A program made the position numbers and the translations under genes. Below, piece after piece: positions 34,649 to 41,980 of a DNA stretch of 64,000 nucleotides (positions are counted from its first letter, which is position 1; each line of letters begins with the position of its first letter). The stretch is from CAWBRT01 sp963832365 (lineage in GTDB: Bacteria; Acidobacteriota; Terriglobia; Terriglobales; Acidobacteriaceae). The stretch covers positions 186,001 to 250,000 of the forward strand of contig CAWHUL010000015.1 in the NCBI GenBank assembly GCA_963832365.1, read 5' to 3'. The notes under the pieces are model-generated. The model ran no database searches. It saw only the letters and a list, made by a program, of their open reading frames with translations, and was not told where the DNA came from.

Positions 34649-35443
34649 CTACCTCCGTATCCCGGCGAGAAGCCGCTTTTCGAAAATATCGATGACAAGG
34701 CCAATCGCGGCTCCGATGAATCCGACGCTCAGCATTCCCAGGATAACCATTTCGGGTAATCCGAGACGGCGCCCCATGGTAATCAGGAATCCCAGGCCAG
34801 TGTCGGAGGCGAGCAGTTCAGCCGCAACCAGATTTGTCCAGGCGTAGGCCAGGGCAATCTGAAATGCCCCAAACACCATTGGGAGAGCCGACGGGATGCA
34901 AAGCTTGGTAAATATCTGCATGTCCGTTGCTCCATAGGTGCGTGCCATTTGAATCAGGGTCGGGTTGGTCATGTTTACCCCTACCCAGGCATTGATCACA
35001 CAGGGAACCACGGCCCCGATCCAGATAATGAAAACTTTGCCCGACAACCCGATGCCGAACCAGAAGATGCACAGCGGGATCCAAGCTACGGGCGGAATCG
35101 GACGGATCATTTCAAAGAGCGGTCGAAAGAGCCCGCGAACCGTGGTAAACCACCCCATCAGCAGGCCGAGCGGTATGCCAATGACCAACGCGAGCAGGTA
35201 GCCGATCCCGGCTTCCTTGATGCTCGTCCACGCATGGGTTGCCAAAACAGCTCCATCCGGATCGGTCTGAGTCAGTTTCTCAATGAATAACTGGAAAACC
35301 GTTGAAGGCGCAGCAAGCATGGTGCTGGGAACCATGCCGGTTGTGACCGTAACCTGCCATACCGAAACAAAAAGCAGAATGCTCACAACCGGAAGGATTC
35401 GAAGAACAAGCGGCTTCTTAACTGTTACTGCCTCGTAAGCCAT
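34649..35443 (-). CDS. ABC transporter permease, SsuC/TauC class (importer 2, first permease)
   Basis: A protein of 264 residues from the ATG at 35443 (GAGGAAG upstream). Six membrane segments; the coupling loop is TLIQMARTYGATDMQIFTKL, followed by CIPSALPMVFGAFQIALAYA. It follows the binding-protein gene with a strong hairpin in the gap. With the next gene it would form a heterodimeric membrane channel. Confidence 0.85.
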   Translation of the reverse strand: MAYEAVTVKKPLVLRILPVVSILLFVSVWQVTVTTGMVPSTMLAAPSTVFQLFIEKLTQTDPDGAVLATHAWTSIKEAGIGYLLALVIGIPLGLLMGWFTTVRGLFRPLFEMIRPIPPVAWIPLCIFWFGIGLSGKVFIIWIGAVVPCVINAWVGVNMTNPTLIQMARTYGATDMQIFTKLCIPSALPMVFGAFQIALAYAWTNLVAAELLASDTGLGFLITMGRRLGLPEMVILGMLSVGFIGAAIGLVIDIFEKRLLAGIRR

Positions 35444-35501
35444 AGCGACACAACTTCCTCGACAACGTCCTACTTCCACTTTTCAGTATCACGTGCGTAT
35501 A

Positions 35502-35538
35502 GCTTCCCGGATTCCCATTCTCAGGAAATCCGGGGAGC
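35502..35538 (-). repeat. 12-bp hairpin between binding-protein and permease genes of importer 2
   Basis: GCTTCCCGGATT (35502-35513) pairs with AATCCGGGGAGC (35527-35538), one wobble pair, 13-base loop. It lies directly after the binding-protein stop. The position fits a 3'-end stabiliser or attenuator that favours the binding protein. Confidence 0.65.
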
Positions 35539-35555
35539 CATTGTAGTGCCGACAC

Positions 35556-36647
35556 TTATTTGTACGACGGAATGGGGGTCTTCACCATCTTGAGATACTT
35601 CCCGGTAACCCAGTCCATGCTCTTGATCTTGGCCATATCCGCATCCTTCAAACGGCCGTTTGCGTGCATCCATTCAGCGATAAGCCATTCCCATCGCTGC
35701 ACTTCGCTCTGGCCCTTGGAGGTATCGAACATCTTCAGCTGCGCATCGAGCTTGTAGACCGGATGCGATTCGATGTCTTTCTTGGCCTGATCGGCGGTAT
35801 ATTCCATTCCAGCAAAATCTTTGTACATCCTCTGGAAGAGCTGGATATTCTGCGGGGTGGCCCCTTCCTCCTTCAGCTTATTGATGGAGCGGAACATGAC
35901 CCGCAAGAACTTGGCAACCACTTCAGGGTTCTTGTCGGCGAAATCTTTATCGGCGACAAACACGATGGGCAAGGCCGCCTTGGAGGTATCAATATTGGCG
36001 ATCTCTTTCCAGCCCTTGTCCACAGCGGTATAGGTAAAGGGAGCCCAGAGACACACAAAATCTCCAACCCCGGATTCAAATGCCGCGACCGCGGAAGCCT
36101 GGTCCATTTGCTTGATAACTACATCGCTGTCCTTCAAGCCGAAGGCCCGCAGATACATGGCCATGGCTAAGTGCGCCGAGGACACGGTGGTTACCAAGAA
36201 CGTCTTCCCCTTAACATCTGCTGCTGTGCCATAGATGTCGGGATAGCCCTTTTGCCCACCCTTCGTCTTCATCACTGGGTTGTTCGGACGAACAAACACC
36301 GCATTGGTCCAGGACTCATTGTTGCCAATCCCAATCAGGTAGGCGCCGTACCGCAACGAAGTCACTACCATGGGCACGCCGCCAGTAGCGCCAAGTACCC
36401 ACTGTTTGGCAGGCAGAGCCTCCGCGATGGCCATGCCGCTGTCGAAATTCAACAGCTTCATGTCCAGACCTTCTTGCTTGTCAAAACCTCTCTCTTTGGC
36501 ATACCAGCCGAAGAATAGCTCGTGTTCAGACATCCACGCCGTGTTCACAGTAATAAGCTTCTGACCAGGCTGTTGCGCTACTCCAAACGTAGAGAAGAGC
36601 AGAACCGCTGTCAGTAACAATAGTGCTACCACCACTAGCTTCTTCAT
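35556..36647 (-). CDS. ABC transporter substrate-binding protein, NMT1/TauA class (importer 2)
   Basis: A protein of 363 residues, with GGAGGAGTTAAGAC before the ATG. The signal peptide is KKLVVVALLLLTAVLLFSTF, cleaved near GVAQQ. The mature lobe 1 has TVNTAWMSEHELFFGWYAKE and DSGMAIAEALPAKQWVLGA; the crossover has VKGKTFLVTTVSSAHLAM. It belongs to the sulfonate/nitrate/taurine family and is only distantly like the importer 1 protein. The aminotransferase at the head of this operon suggests an amino-sulfonate such as taurine as ligand (inference). Confidence 0.84.
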   Translation of the reverse strand: MKKLVVVALLLLTAVLLFSTFGVAQQPGQKLITVNTAWMSEHELFFGWYAKERGFDKQEGLDMKLLNFDSGMAIAEALPAKQWVLGATGGVPMVVTSLRYGAYLIGIGNNESWTNAVFVRPNNPVMKTKGGQKGYPDIYGTAADVKGKTFLVTTVSSAHLAMAMYLRAFGLKDSDVVIKQMDQASAVAAFESGVGDFVCLWAPFTYTAVDKGWKEIANIDTSKAALPIVFVADKDFADKNPEVVAKFLRVMFRSINKLKEEGATPQNIQLFQRMYKDFAGMEYTADQAKKDIESHPVYKLDAQLKMFDTSKGQSEVQRWEWLIAEWMHANGRLKDADMAKIKSMDWVTGKYLKMVKTPIPSYK

Positions 36648-36767
36648 GTCTTAACTCCTCCTCCTTCAGGCTTTCGACTACCGATGTAACAGCTATCCGA
36701 AAGGCCTCGACACCCGACCCCCGAGTTCGTCGACCTAACAGCGTTTTCCTGCCATACATCCGGCTCG

Positions 36768-36801
36768 CCTCGGGGGCATAGTGCCCCGCTTCCTGGCGAG
36801 G
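36768..36801. repeat. Nested hairpin upstream of the importer 2 binding-protein gene
   Basis: GGGGCA (36773-36778) pairs with TGCCCC (36782-36787), inside an outer pair CCTCG (36768-36772) and CGAGG (36797-36801). It lies in the 209-base gap between the ATPase and binding-protein genes. It could be a processing site or an internal terminator. No clear promoter is seen beside it. Confidence 0.45.
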
Positions 36802-36856
36802 TGAAGTTGTTAGCAAACTCCTTTCCGCTCCTGATTCCTCTTGCCTCAGAATGGAG

Positions 36857-37687
36857 TTACCACCACCGAATCAAGTCCGTCACCTGCTTCCGAATCTCGA
36901 TAAACCTCGGGTCGGTCAGACGCCGCGGGCGAGGCAGATCGACCTTCACCTCAGCCCTGATCTGGGTAGGCTTATTGCTCAGGACCAGGATTCGCTCACC
37001 TAAATACACAGCTTCTTCGATGTTGTGGGTCACGAAAATCACCGTGCTGTTTAGTGCCTGCCACAGCTTGATGAGTTCGTCTTCCAGGTAGTACCGCAGC
37101 TTGATGTCCAACTGACCGTAGGGCTCGTCCATCAGGAGGAGATCCGGATCGACGACAAAAGCACGGGCCACGGTGATGCGTTGCACCATGCTGGCGGAGA
37201 TCTGATTGGGATAGAGGCCGGCCGTCTCGGTTAAGCCGACAAGCCCCAGGATATGCTTCAGCCTTTCCTGGAGCTTGTCCTTCGGAAAGTTCTTGAGTTC
37301 CATACCGAAAGCAATATTCTCCGCGACCGTTCTCCACGGCATGGCAGTGGGTTCCTGAAACACAAAAGAGATATTGTGTTTCCGGGGATCAGCAACCGCG
37401 CCGTCGATAAAAATATTGCCTTGGGTGGTCGGAATGAGCTTGGAAAGGCAATTGAGAAACGTCGTCTTGCCACAGCCGGTCGGCCCCACGATGCAGAGAA
37501 ACTCTCCCTGACCGACGGAAAAGGAGATGTTGTCGAGAACGAGCAGCTCCCCGAACCGCCTGGTCAGGTTTTTTACGACCACCTTGGGGCTTCTATCACT
37601 GCCGGTCAACTGCTCGTTTCCCCGGGAACTCCCTTGAACAGGCAGGGCCGGCTTGCCGGATTCAAGCGTTTCCGTGTTACTGGTCAT
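36857..37687 (-). CDS. ABC transporter ATPase (importer 2, first ATPase)
   Basis: A protein of 276 residues; its ATG overlaps the aminotransferase stop (ATGA). Walker A GPTGCGKTT, Q-loop Q111, Walker B LLLMDEP and H221 (FVTHNIEEA) are intact. The signature, normally LSGGQ/M, is ISASM (163-167), so it cannot complete a normal ATP site for its partner. The partner ATPase (32976-33785) has a normal signature but no H-loop His. An N-terminal 35-residue extension precedes the fold. Placing an ATPase gene before the binding protein is unusual for this family. Confidence 0.87.
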   Translation of the reverse strand: MTSNTETLESGKPALPVQGSSRGNEQLTGSDRSPKVVVKNLTRRFGELLVLDNISFSVGQGEFLCIVGPTGCGKTTFLNCLSKLIPTTQGNIFIDGAVADPRKHNISFVFQEPTAMPWRTVAENIAFGMELKNFPKDKLQERLKHILGLVGLTETAGLYPNQISASMVQRITVARAFVVDPDLLLMDEPYGQLDIKLRYYLEDELIKLWQALNSTVIFVTHNIEEAVYLGERILVLSNKPTQIRAEVKVDLPRPRRLTDPRFIEIRKQVTDLIRWW

Positions 37688-39054
37688 TCGGAGGTCTCCG
37701 CATCCGCTAGATCCAGTGCCTTGTCAAAGACGCTCATGGCAAAATCGATCTCGTCCTTGTTGATCGTGAGGGGCGGCGCAAACATGATCACACTGGTCTG
37801 CCCCGGCAAGCAGTAGACCCCTTGTTGAAGCGCCTGCCCGAGCACCTTCATCTTCGCTGTGGGCGCCCTCGGTCCCTCGTACCACGGCTCATGGATGGGC
37901 TCCTTGGTCTTGCGGTTCTTGACCAGCTCCAATCCCACGAAGAGGCCCTTGCCGCGCACTTCACCAACGCTCCGGTGCTTCTCCTGAAGCTCGAGCGCCT
38001 TCTCCATCAGATACGCGCCCATCTCGGCCGCCCGCTCGATCAATCCATCGCTCTTGTAGATTTCGATAGCCGCAACTGCCGCAGCCATGGCCAGAGTGTG
38101 CCCGCTATACGTATGGCCGTGCACAAACTGCTTGCTCTCGAACTCTTTCGCTACCCATCCCCGCATGCTGGTGGCTCCCAGGGGGACATAGCCGGCCGTG
38201 ATGCCCTTGGCCATCGTGATGACATCGGGTACCACACCACCCCAGTGCTCGATGGCGAACCACTTCCCGGTGCGCCCGAAGCCCGTCATCACTTCGTCGA
38301 CCATCATCAGCATTCCGTATTTGTCGCAGATCTCTCGGATTCTTTGCCAATACCCATCCGGAGGAACGATGATTCCGTTGGCTCCGACAATAGGCTCCGA
38401 AATGAAGGCGGCCACCCGCTTCTCCCGCCCTTCGAAGCGCACCACATCCTCCACGTGCGCGGCACAAGCCAAATCGCAATTGGGGTAGGTCGCTTTCATC
38501 GGGCATCGATAACAGTACGGGCCCAAGCATTTGACAACGCCTGGGATCGAGGGCTCGCAGGCCCAGTTGCGGTAGTCGTTCGAGATGGCCATAGCCCCAT
38601 AAGTGGACCCATGGTATCCTCCCCACCGCGCGATAATCTTCTCTTTGCCGGTAGCCATGCGCGCCAGCTTGATCGCGCCCTCGTTCGCCTCGGCGCCGCT
38701 GGTGGAGAAGTATGATTTCGTGATGTCTCCCGGCGTGATTTCGGCCAGGAGCTTCGCAAGTTTCGCTTTGGGTTCAGTGGCAAAGGAAGACGCCACGTTC
38801 TCGGCCCTTCTGGCCTGCCGGGAGATGGCATCCGCCATTCGCTCGTCCGAATGTCCCAGATTGCTGAAAACGAACTGAGAGGAAAAATCGAGGTACTTCT
38901 TGCCGGTACTGTCGTAGAAGTACTTGCCGGCCGCGTAGTCGACGACTATCGGACTCAGTCCCTTCTGAACTACCCAGGGATAGAGGACGTGTTCTACCTC
39001 GTCTTGCTTTATGAGATCAGTATTAAGGACGGTCTTCGTACCTTCCGTTGACAT
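37684..39054 (-). CDS. Class III PLP aminotransferase, probable taurine transaminase
   Basis: A protein of 456 residues with AGAGGAGG before the ATG. The PLP Lys is K283 (ITMAKGITAGYVPLGA), the PLP-pyridine Asp is D253 (MMVDEVMTGFGRTG), and GGYHGSTYG is also present. A Cys cluster C176, C181, C184, C193, C197 is inserted after the large domain begins. The N-terminal PWVVQKGLSPIVV resembles proteins annotated as taurine:2-oxoglutarate transaminase, as far as I remember. It is less like Bilophila taurine:pyruvate aminotransferase. It heads the importer 2 operon, has a strong sigma-54 element, and shares the island with an isethionate lyase. Taurine to sulfoacetaldehyde is therefore the best guess. 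Other omega-amino acids are possible. Confidence 0.72.
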   Translation of the reverse strand: MSTEGTKTVLNTDLIKQDEVEHVLYPWVVQKGLSPIVVDYAAGKYFYDSTGKKYLDFSSQFVFSNLGHSDERMADAISRQARRAENVASSFATEPKAKLAKLLAEITPGDITKSYFSTSGAEANEGAIKLARMATGKEKIIARWGGYHGSTYGAMAISNDYRNWACEPSIPGVVKCLGPYCYRCPMKATYPNCDLACAAHVEDVVRFEGREKRVAAFISEPIVGANGIIVPPDGYWQRIREICDKYGMLMMVDEVMTGFGRTGKWFAIEHWGGVVPDVITMAKGITAGYVPLGATSMRGWVAKEFESKQFVHGHTYSGHTLAMAAAVAAIEIYKSDGLIERAAEMGAYLMEKALELQEKHRSVGEVRGKGLFVGLELVKNRKTKEPIHEPWYEGPRAPTAKMKVLGQALQQGVYCLPGQTSVIMFAPPLTINKDEIDFAMSVFDKALDLADAETSE

Positions 39055-39153
39055 GCCGCAGCCTCCTCTTCGCGAATGAGTTCCCTACGTACCCATGAAA
39101 CCTTCATGCGTTGGATATTCGGTTGTATATCGTAGGAAACTCTTTTATGCAAG

Positions 39154-39169
39154 TGCAACTCCATTGCCA
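39154..39169 (-). promoter_or_regulatory. Sigma-54 promoter of the aminotransferase/importer 2 operon
   Basis: On the minus strand the sequence is TGGCAATGGAGTTGCA. It matches TGGCAC-N5-TTGCA in all but one base, with exact GG/GC spacing. Transcription would begin near 39143, about 90 bases before the ATG. The PAS-AAA-Fis activator encoded at 25814-27244 is the obvious partner. Confidence 0.7.
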
Positions 39170-39292
39170 ATGATGTGATAAGCCAGGATGATCCTCGGAA
39201 CTGTATAGCAGGAAACAGCTTACGCAAATGCAACCGACGCAGGAAACTTGAGTACTTTAGCCGGTTTTCCTCTGTAGTGTCAGAATTTCCTT

Positions 39293-39302
39293 ACATGTCT
39301 GA
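39293..39302. promoter_or_regulatory. Shared ACATGTCTGA site upstream of the aminotransferase promoter
   Basis: The ten bases ACATGTCTGA recur at 25781-25790 upstream of sarD. Here they lie about 125 bases before the -24/-12 element. With TCAGA at 39280-39284 they form a loose dyad (TCAGA-N13-TCTGA). A candidate enhancer site; apart from these elements 39055-39422 holds no gene. Confidence 0.35.
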
Positions 39303-39422
39303 ATAGTAAGAACGGACGGAAGCCTTGTCTCATTCTCCGGGTCGCTTGGGAGGCCACCAGCTGACCCCGGCCGCTTGACCGCAGATAAGCGGCGATAAGT
39401 ATTTCAAACGGCGGAATGCCGC

Positions 39423-39845
39423 TTATTTGCCGACGGTTATCAACCCGCCTGTTGCATCCACTTCCACCCAGTCTCCGGTCTTAATCTCGGTAATCGGATC
39501 GATCTCGAGGCCATCGATAATGGGTAATATGGTGTTGTAAAACTTGTCAGCCAGGATTCCGCCCGCGGCGAGAATGCCTTCCGTGTGATGGTTGATGATG
39601 GCCGCTGGAGCATTGCCGCAGCGCGCCAATTCCAGGATGATGGCCGCCCCAACGGTCGATCCGCGCCCTTCGGGAAAGACGAAGACCTTGCCCTTGATGC
39701 TCTGGCCGCAAAGTTCATGTCGCTGATCGATAATGATTCCAGTGGCCGGATCGACTCCGCCCCAGAAGCCGAACATCTGCGCGGTCACCAGCGCCGGCCC
39801 GGCATTTTTGCCATCGGTTACACCCTTACCTTTGAATGTCTTCAC
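39423..39845 (-). CDS. Aconitase X small subunit (swivel domain, DUF126)
   Basis: A protein of 140 residues with a GTG start that overlaps the stop of the large subunit by four bases; GGAGGTGAAGC lies just upstream. The fold signature is seen in GPALVTAQMFGFWGGVDPATG and VFVFPEGRGSTVGAAIILEL. It is the swivel domain that completes the Fe-S dehydratase active site with the DUF521 subunit. Known aconitase X enzymes dehydrate cis-3-hydroxy-L-proline in bacteria or mevalonate-5-phosphate in archaea. No neighbour fixes the substrate here. Confidence 0.85.
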   Translation of the reverse strand: MKTFKGKGVTDGKNAGPALVTAQMFGFWGGVDPATGIIIDQRHELCGQSIKGKVFVFPEGRGSTVGAAIILELARCGNAPAAIINHHTEGILAAGGILADKFYNTILPIIDGLEIDPITEIKTGDWVEVDATGGLITVGK

Positions 39846-41086
39846 GCTTCACCTCCAACGCGGCCATTCACGGCGGCTTCCACGCATTCGGCGGCACTGC
39901 CGAAGATAACGTCCGTCTTGCATTGCACGGGCGCGTAGTAGGAACACTTCCCTGAATCGGTCATCAGCGTCTTGAAACCCCAGGTTTCCACCGGAGAAAT
40001 CAGCATGCAGGTCTCGGTCGCGATCTTGCCTCCGAGCCCCAACAGCTCCGCCATGATCCCCATGCGATCCGCCAAATCCCTCACCTGCTTGGTGGTGTAG
40101 ATCCAGAGCTCGGTGTTGGTGGCAACCTTACGGCCGGCCAGCAGCTTTATGACATTCTGGATTTCGGCGATGCTGTAGTGTGGGCAGCCCAGCGCCACCA
40201 GGTCGATCTTCGCGCTCTTCACCGTACACATCTCGTCGCGGGTAGTCTTGAGCGTTTTTTCGGTCACCGTTATGGTGCGTTCGGGATGGTTCGGACCAAA
40301 CGCCTCTGCCTGGGTCCGTGCCTCGGGCGTAATCCCCACCAGATGAACCATGGCCAGCGGACCGCTAGCGGCGGCGGCGGCCAGCATGGATTTCAGCTCG
40401 TCCATTTTGGGACTGCCCGAGAGACCGTCGACCACGCCAATCTCGCTGCCCAGCGTCTTGCCCAGGAAATAGCCAAGGACCGGATACTCCCAGGTCTGGA
40501 GCGGGCGGCCGCCGATCTCCACCTTGACCAACGCTTTGCCGTAACGATTTTCCTGGAGGTGCAAGCCGTACTCCGGGGTGCGTCCGGTGATGCCGATGCA
40601 GACGTCGATCACGGCCGTCTCGCGATTCGATCGCGCACCCAAAACCGAGTTGATGAAAGCAACCGCCGAGGACTCGGTCCAGCCGACATGTTCGCCGAAG
40701 CGCGGCGCCGAGCCGTTGAAGTGCGGCAGGCAAGTCCAGCTCATGATGGCGCCCATCTGCTCGTATGCCTTTGCGACCCGCAACTGCTTTTCGGCATAAG
40801 CCTCGGGCGTTTTGAATTCGCGCCACTTCTGCGTGTCCATGCCACTCGGATCGAGCGTAGTCGGCACCCTGAACTTGGCGCCCATGGCGGCGAACTTTTC
40901 GCAGACTTCGACACCGGCGTCAAAAATGCTCTTGTACATCGCCAGCACGATATGCGCGCTGCTCACGGGAACAAGCCTTTTGGCGCCGAATTTCTCGCCG
41001 ACCTTAGTCAGAATCTCCATCGCGAGCTTAGGGGCCTCGCCTTCCTCGCCCCTCAGCATCGCCTCTTCTTCGTGGGTCAAAATCAT
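39842..41086 (-). CDS. Aconitase X catalytic subunit (DUF521)
   Basis: A protein of 414 residues from the ATG at 41086, chosen because AAGGAG lies six bases before it. The frame is open further upstream to 41218 without family sequence. The family begin ILTHEEEAMLRGEEGEAPKLA is clear, followed by LVPVSSAHIV. Cysteines that may hold the cluster occur at SWTCLPHFN, LVALGCPHYS and KIATETCMLI. The split two-gene form is typical of bacterial cis-3-hydroxyproline dehydratase and archaeal enzymes. It lies upstream of the sigma-54 operon on the same strand; whether it belongs to sulfonate metabolism is unknown. Confidence 0.86.
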   Translation of the reverse strand: MILTHEEEAMLRGEEGEAPKLAMEILTKVGEKFGAKRLVPVSSAHIVLAMYKSIFDAGVEVCEKFAAMGAKFRVPTTLDPSGMDTQKWREFKTPEAYAEKQLRVAKAYEQMGAIMSWTCLPHFNGSAPRFGEHVGWTESSAVAFINSVLGARSNRETAVIDVCIGITGRTPEYGLHLQENRYGKALVKVEIGGRPLQTWEYPVLGYFLGKTLGSEIGVVDGLSGSPKMDELKSMLAAAAASGPLAMVHLVGITPEARTQAEAFGPNHPERTITVTEKTLKTTRDEMCTVKSAKIDLVALGCPHYSIAEIQNVIKLLAGRKVATNTELWIYTTKQVRDLADRMGIMAELLGLGGKIATETCMLISPVETWGFKTLMTDSGKCSYYAPVQCKTDVIFGSAAECVEAAVNGRVGGEA

Positions 41087-41685
41087 CAGCATCTCCTTGC
41101 TTGCTTGCCGTCTAAATACTCCGGGCTTCGCTCGTTCTTTCAGCCAGCCTTCGCTGCGAAAGGGCAAGTATTCAGGCACCAGGGTAGCTTTCGAGCAGGT
41201 GAATCCTGGGGCTATCAACGCCGGGCCTTACACCACCCAGCTGCTTCATGGATAAACCTTCCGCGGATCCGGCCAACCGAGAATTCTTGTGGCAGCGAAC
41301 TGCAAATATTTCCAAGTTATAGGCCAAAGTTCTCAGCAGGTTATTTCCCAAGCGACGGCAAGTCCAGTTCGTCCCTCACAACCTCCTGTGACGAGATTCA
41401 CACCGAAGCTCAGAAATCAAGCCATGGTTGATCATTCCGCAGGGGCCCGGCTACAAATCCCCATGAGCTTGGGGTAGCCGACATCGTGATTCAGGCGACC
41501 TGCGCCACAGCGCTGTCAGCGTAATGCGGCAGGCGTATATAAGAGTAATGATGCTGTCGATCCGCGTGGCTTGGCCGCAATGGAGGCACTGAAAACGGCG
41601 GTGTGCAACCAGTGTGCAACCGAAGCCAATGCCAAAGAAGACCGCGGTGCTGTAAACTAATGAATGCAAGCCTCTTCGAAACCGC
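41087..41685. other. Intergenic stretch between aconitase X and tRNA-Ser
   Basis: About 600 bases without a confident gene. A plus-strand frame is open to the TAA ending at 41662 and ends with the peptide EALKTAVCNQCATE. It may be the decayed tail of an older recombinase gene, but I am not sure. A tandem GTGTGCAACC repeat lies at about 41606-41627. Confidence 0.35.
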
Positions 41686-41775
41686 GGAGGGATGTGTGAG
41701 CGGTTGAAACAGGCGGTCTTGAAAACCGCTGTACGCGAAACGGTACCGGGGGTTCGAATCCCTCTCCCTCCGCCA
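41686..41775 (+). tRNA. tRNA-Ser (anticodon UGA)
   Basis: A 90-base gene with encoded CCA. The acceptor stem GGAGGGA (41686-41692) pairs with TCCCTCC (41765-41771). The anticodon loop is CTTGAAA within CGGTCTTGAAAACCG, giving UGA. The long variable arm and the T-loop GGTTCGAATCC are typical of serine tRNA. A recombinase gene starts about 200 bases downstream, so the tRNA 3' end may be an integration site. Confidence 0.95.
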
Positions 41776-41980
41776 TCATATTCGGCGCATTTTCAATAAG
41801 TTGAACTAGTTTTTTGGTTTGAGCGTGTAAAACGCGTGCCATCTCGCCTCCTGCAAACACCGCGCGAAAGGCCGCAAATACGACAAGTGTCAGTGTCCCA
41901 TCGCGGCCTAAAGGCGCTTGCACGGAAGGTAGGTCGCTCGACCTGCGGAGCATGGAAGCGGCGACAAGGAAATCGTCACC

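Noticed and set aside
18515..39054. Reading the glycyl radical enzyme as choline TMA-lyase or propanediol dehydratase in a microcompartment locus
   Set aside because: No shell-protein genes are nearby. The thiyl motif is GCTE, not GCVE, and the sulfonate-contact residues fit isethionate lyase.
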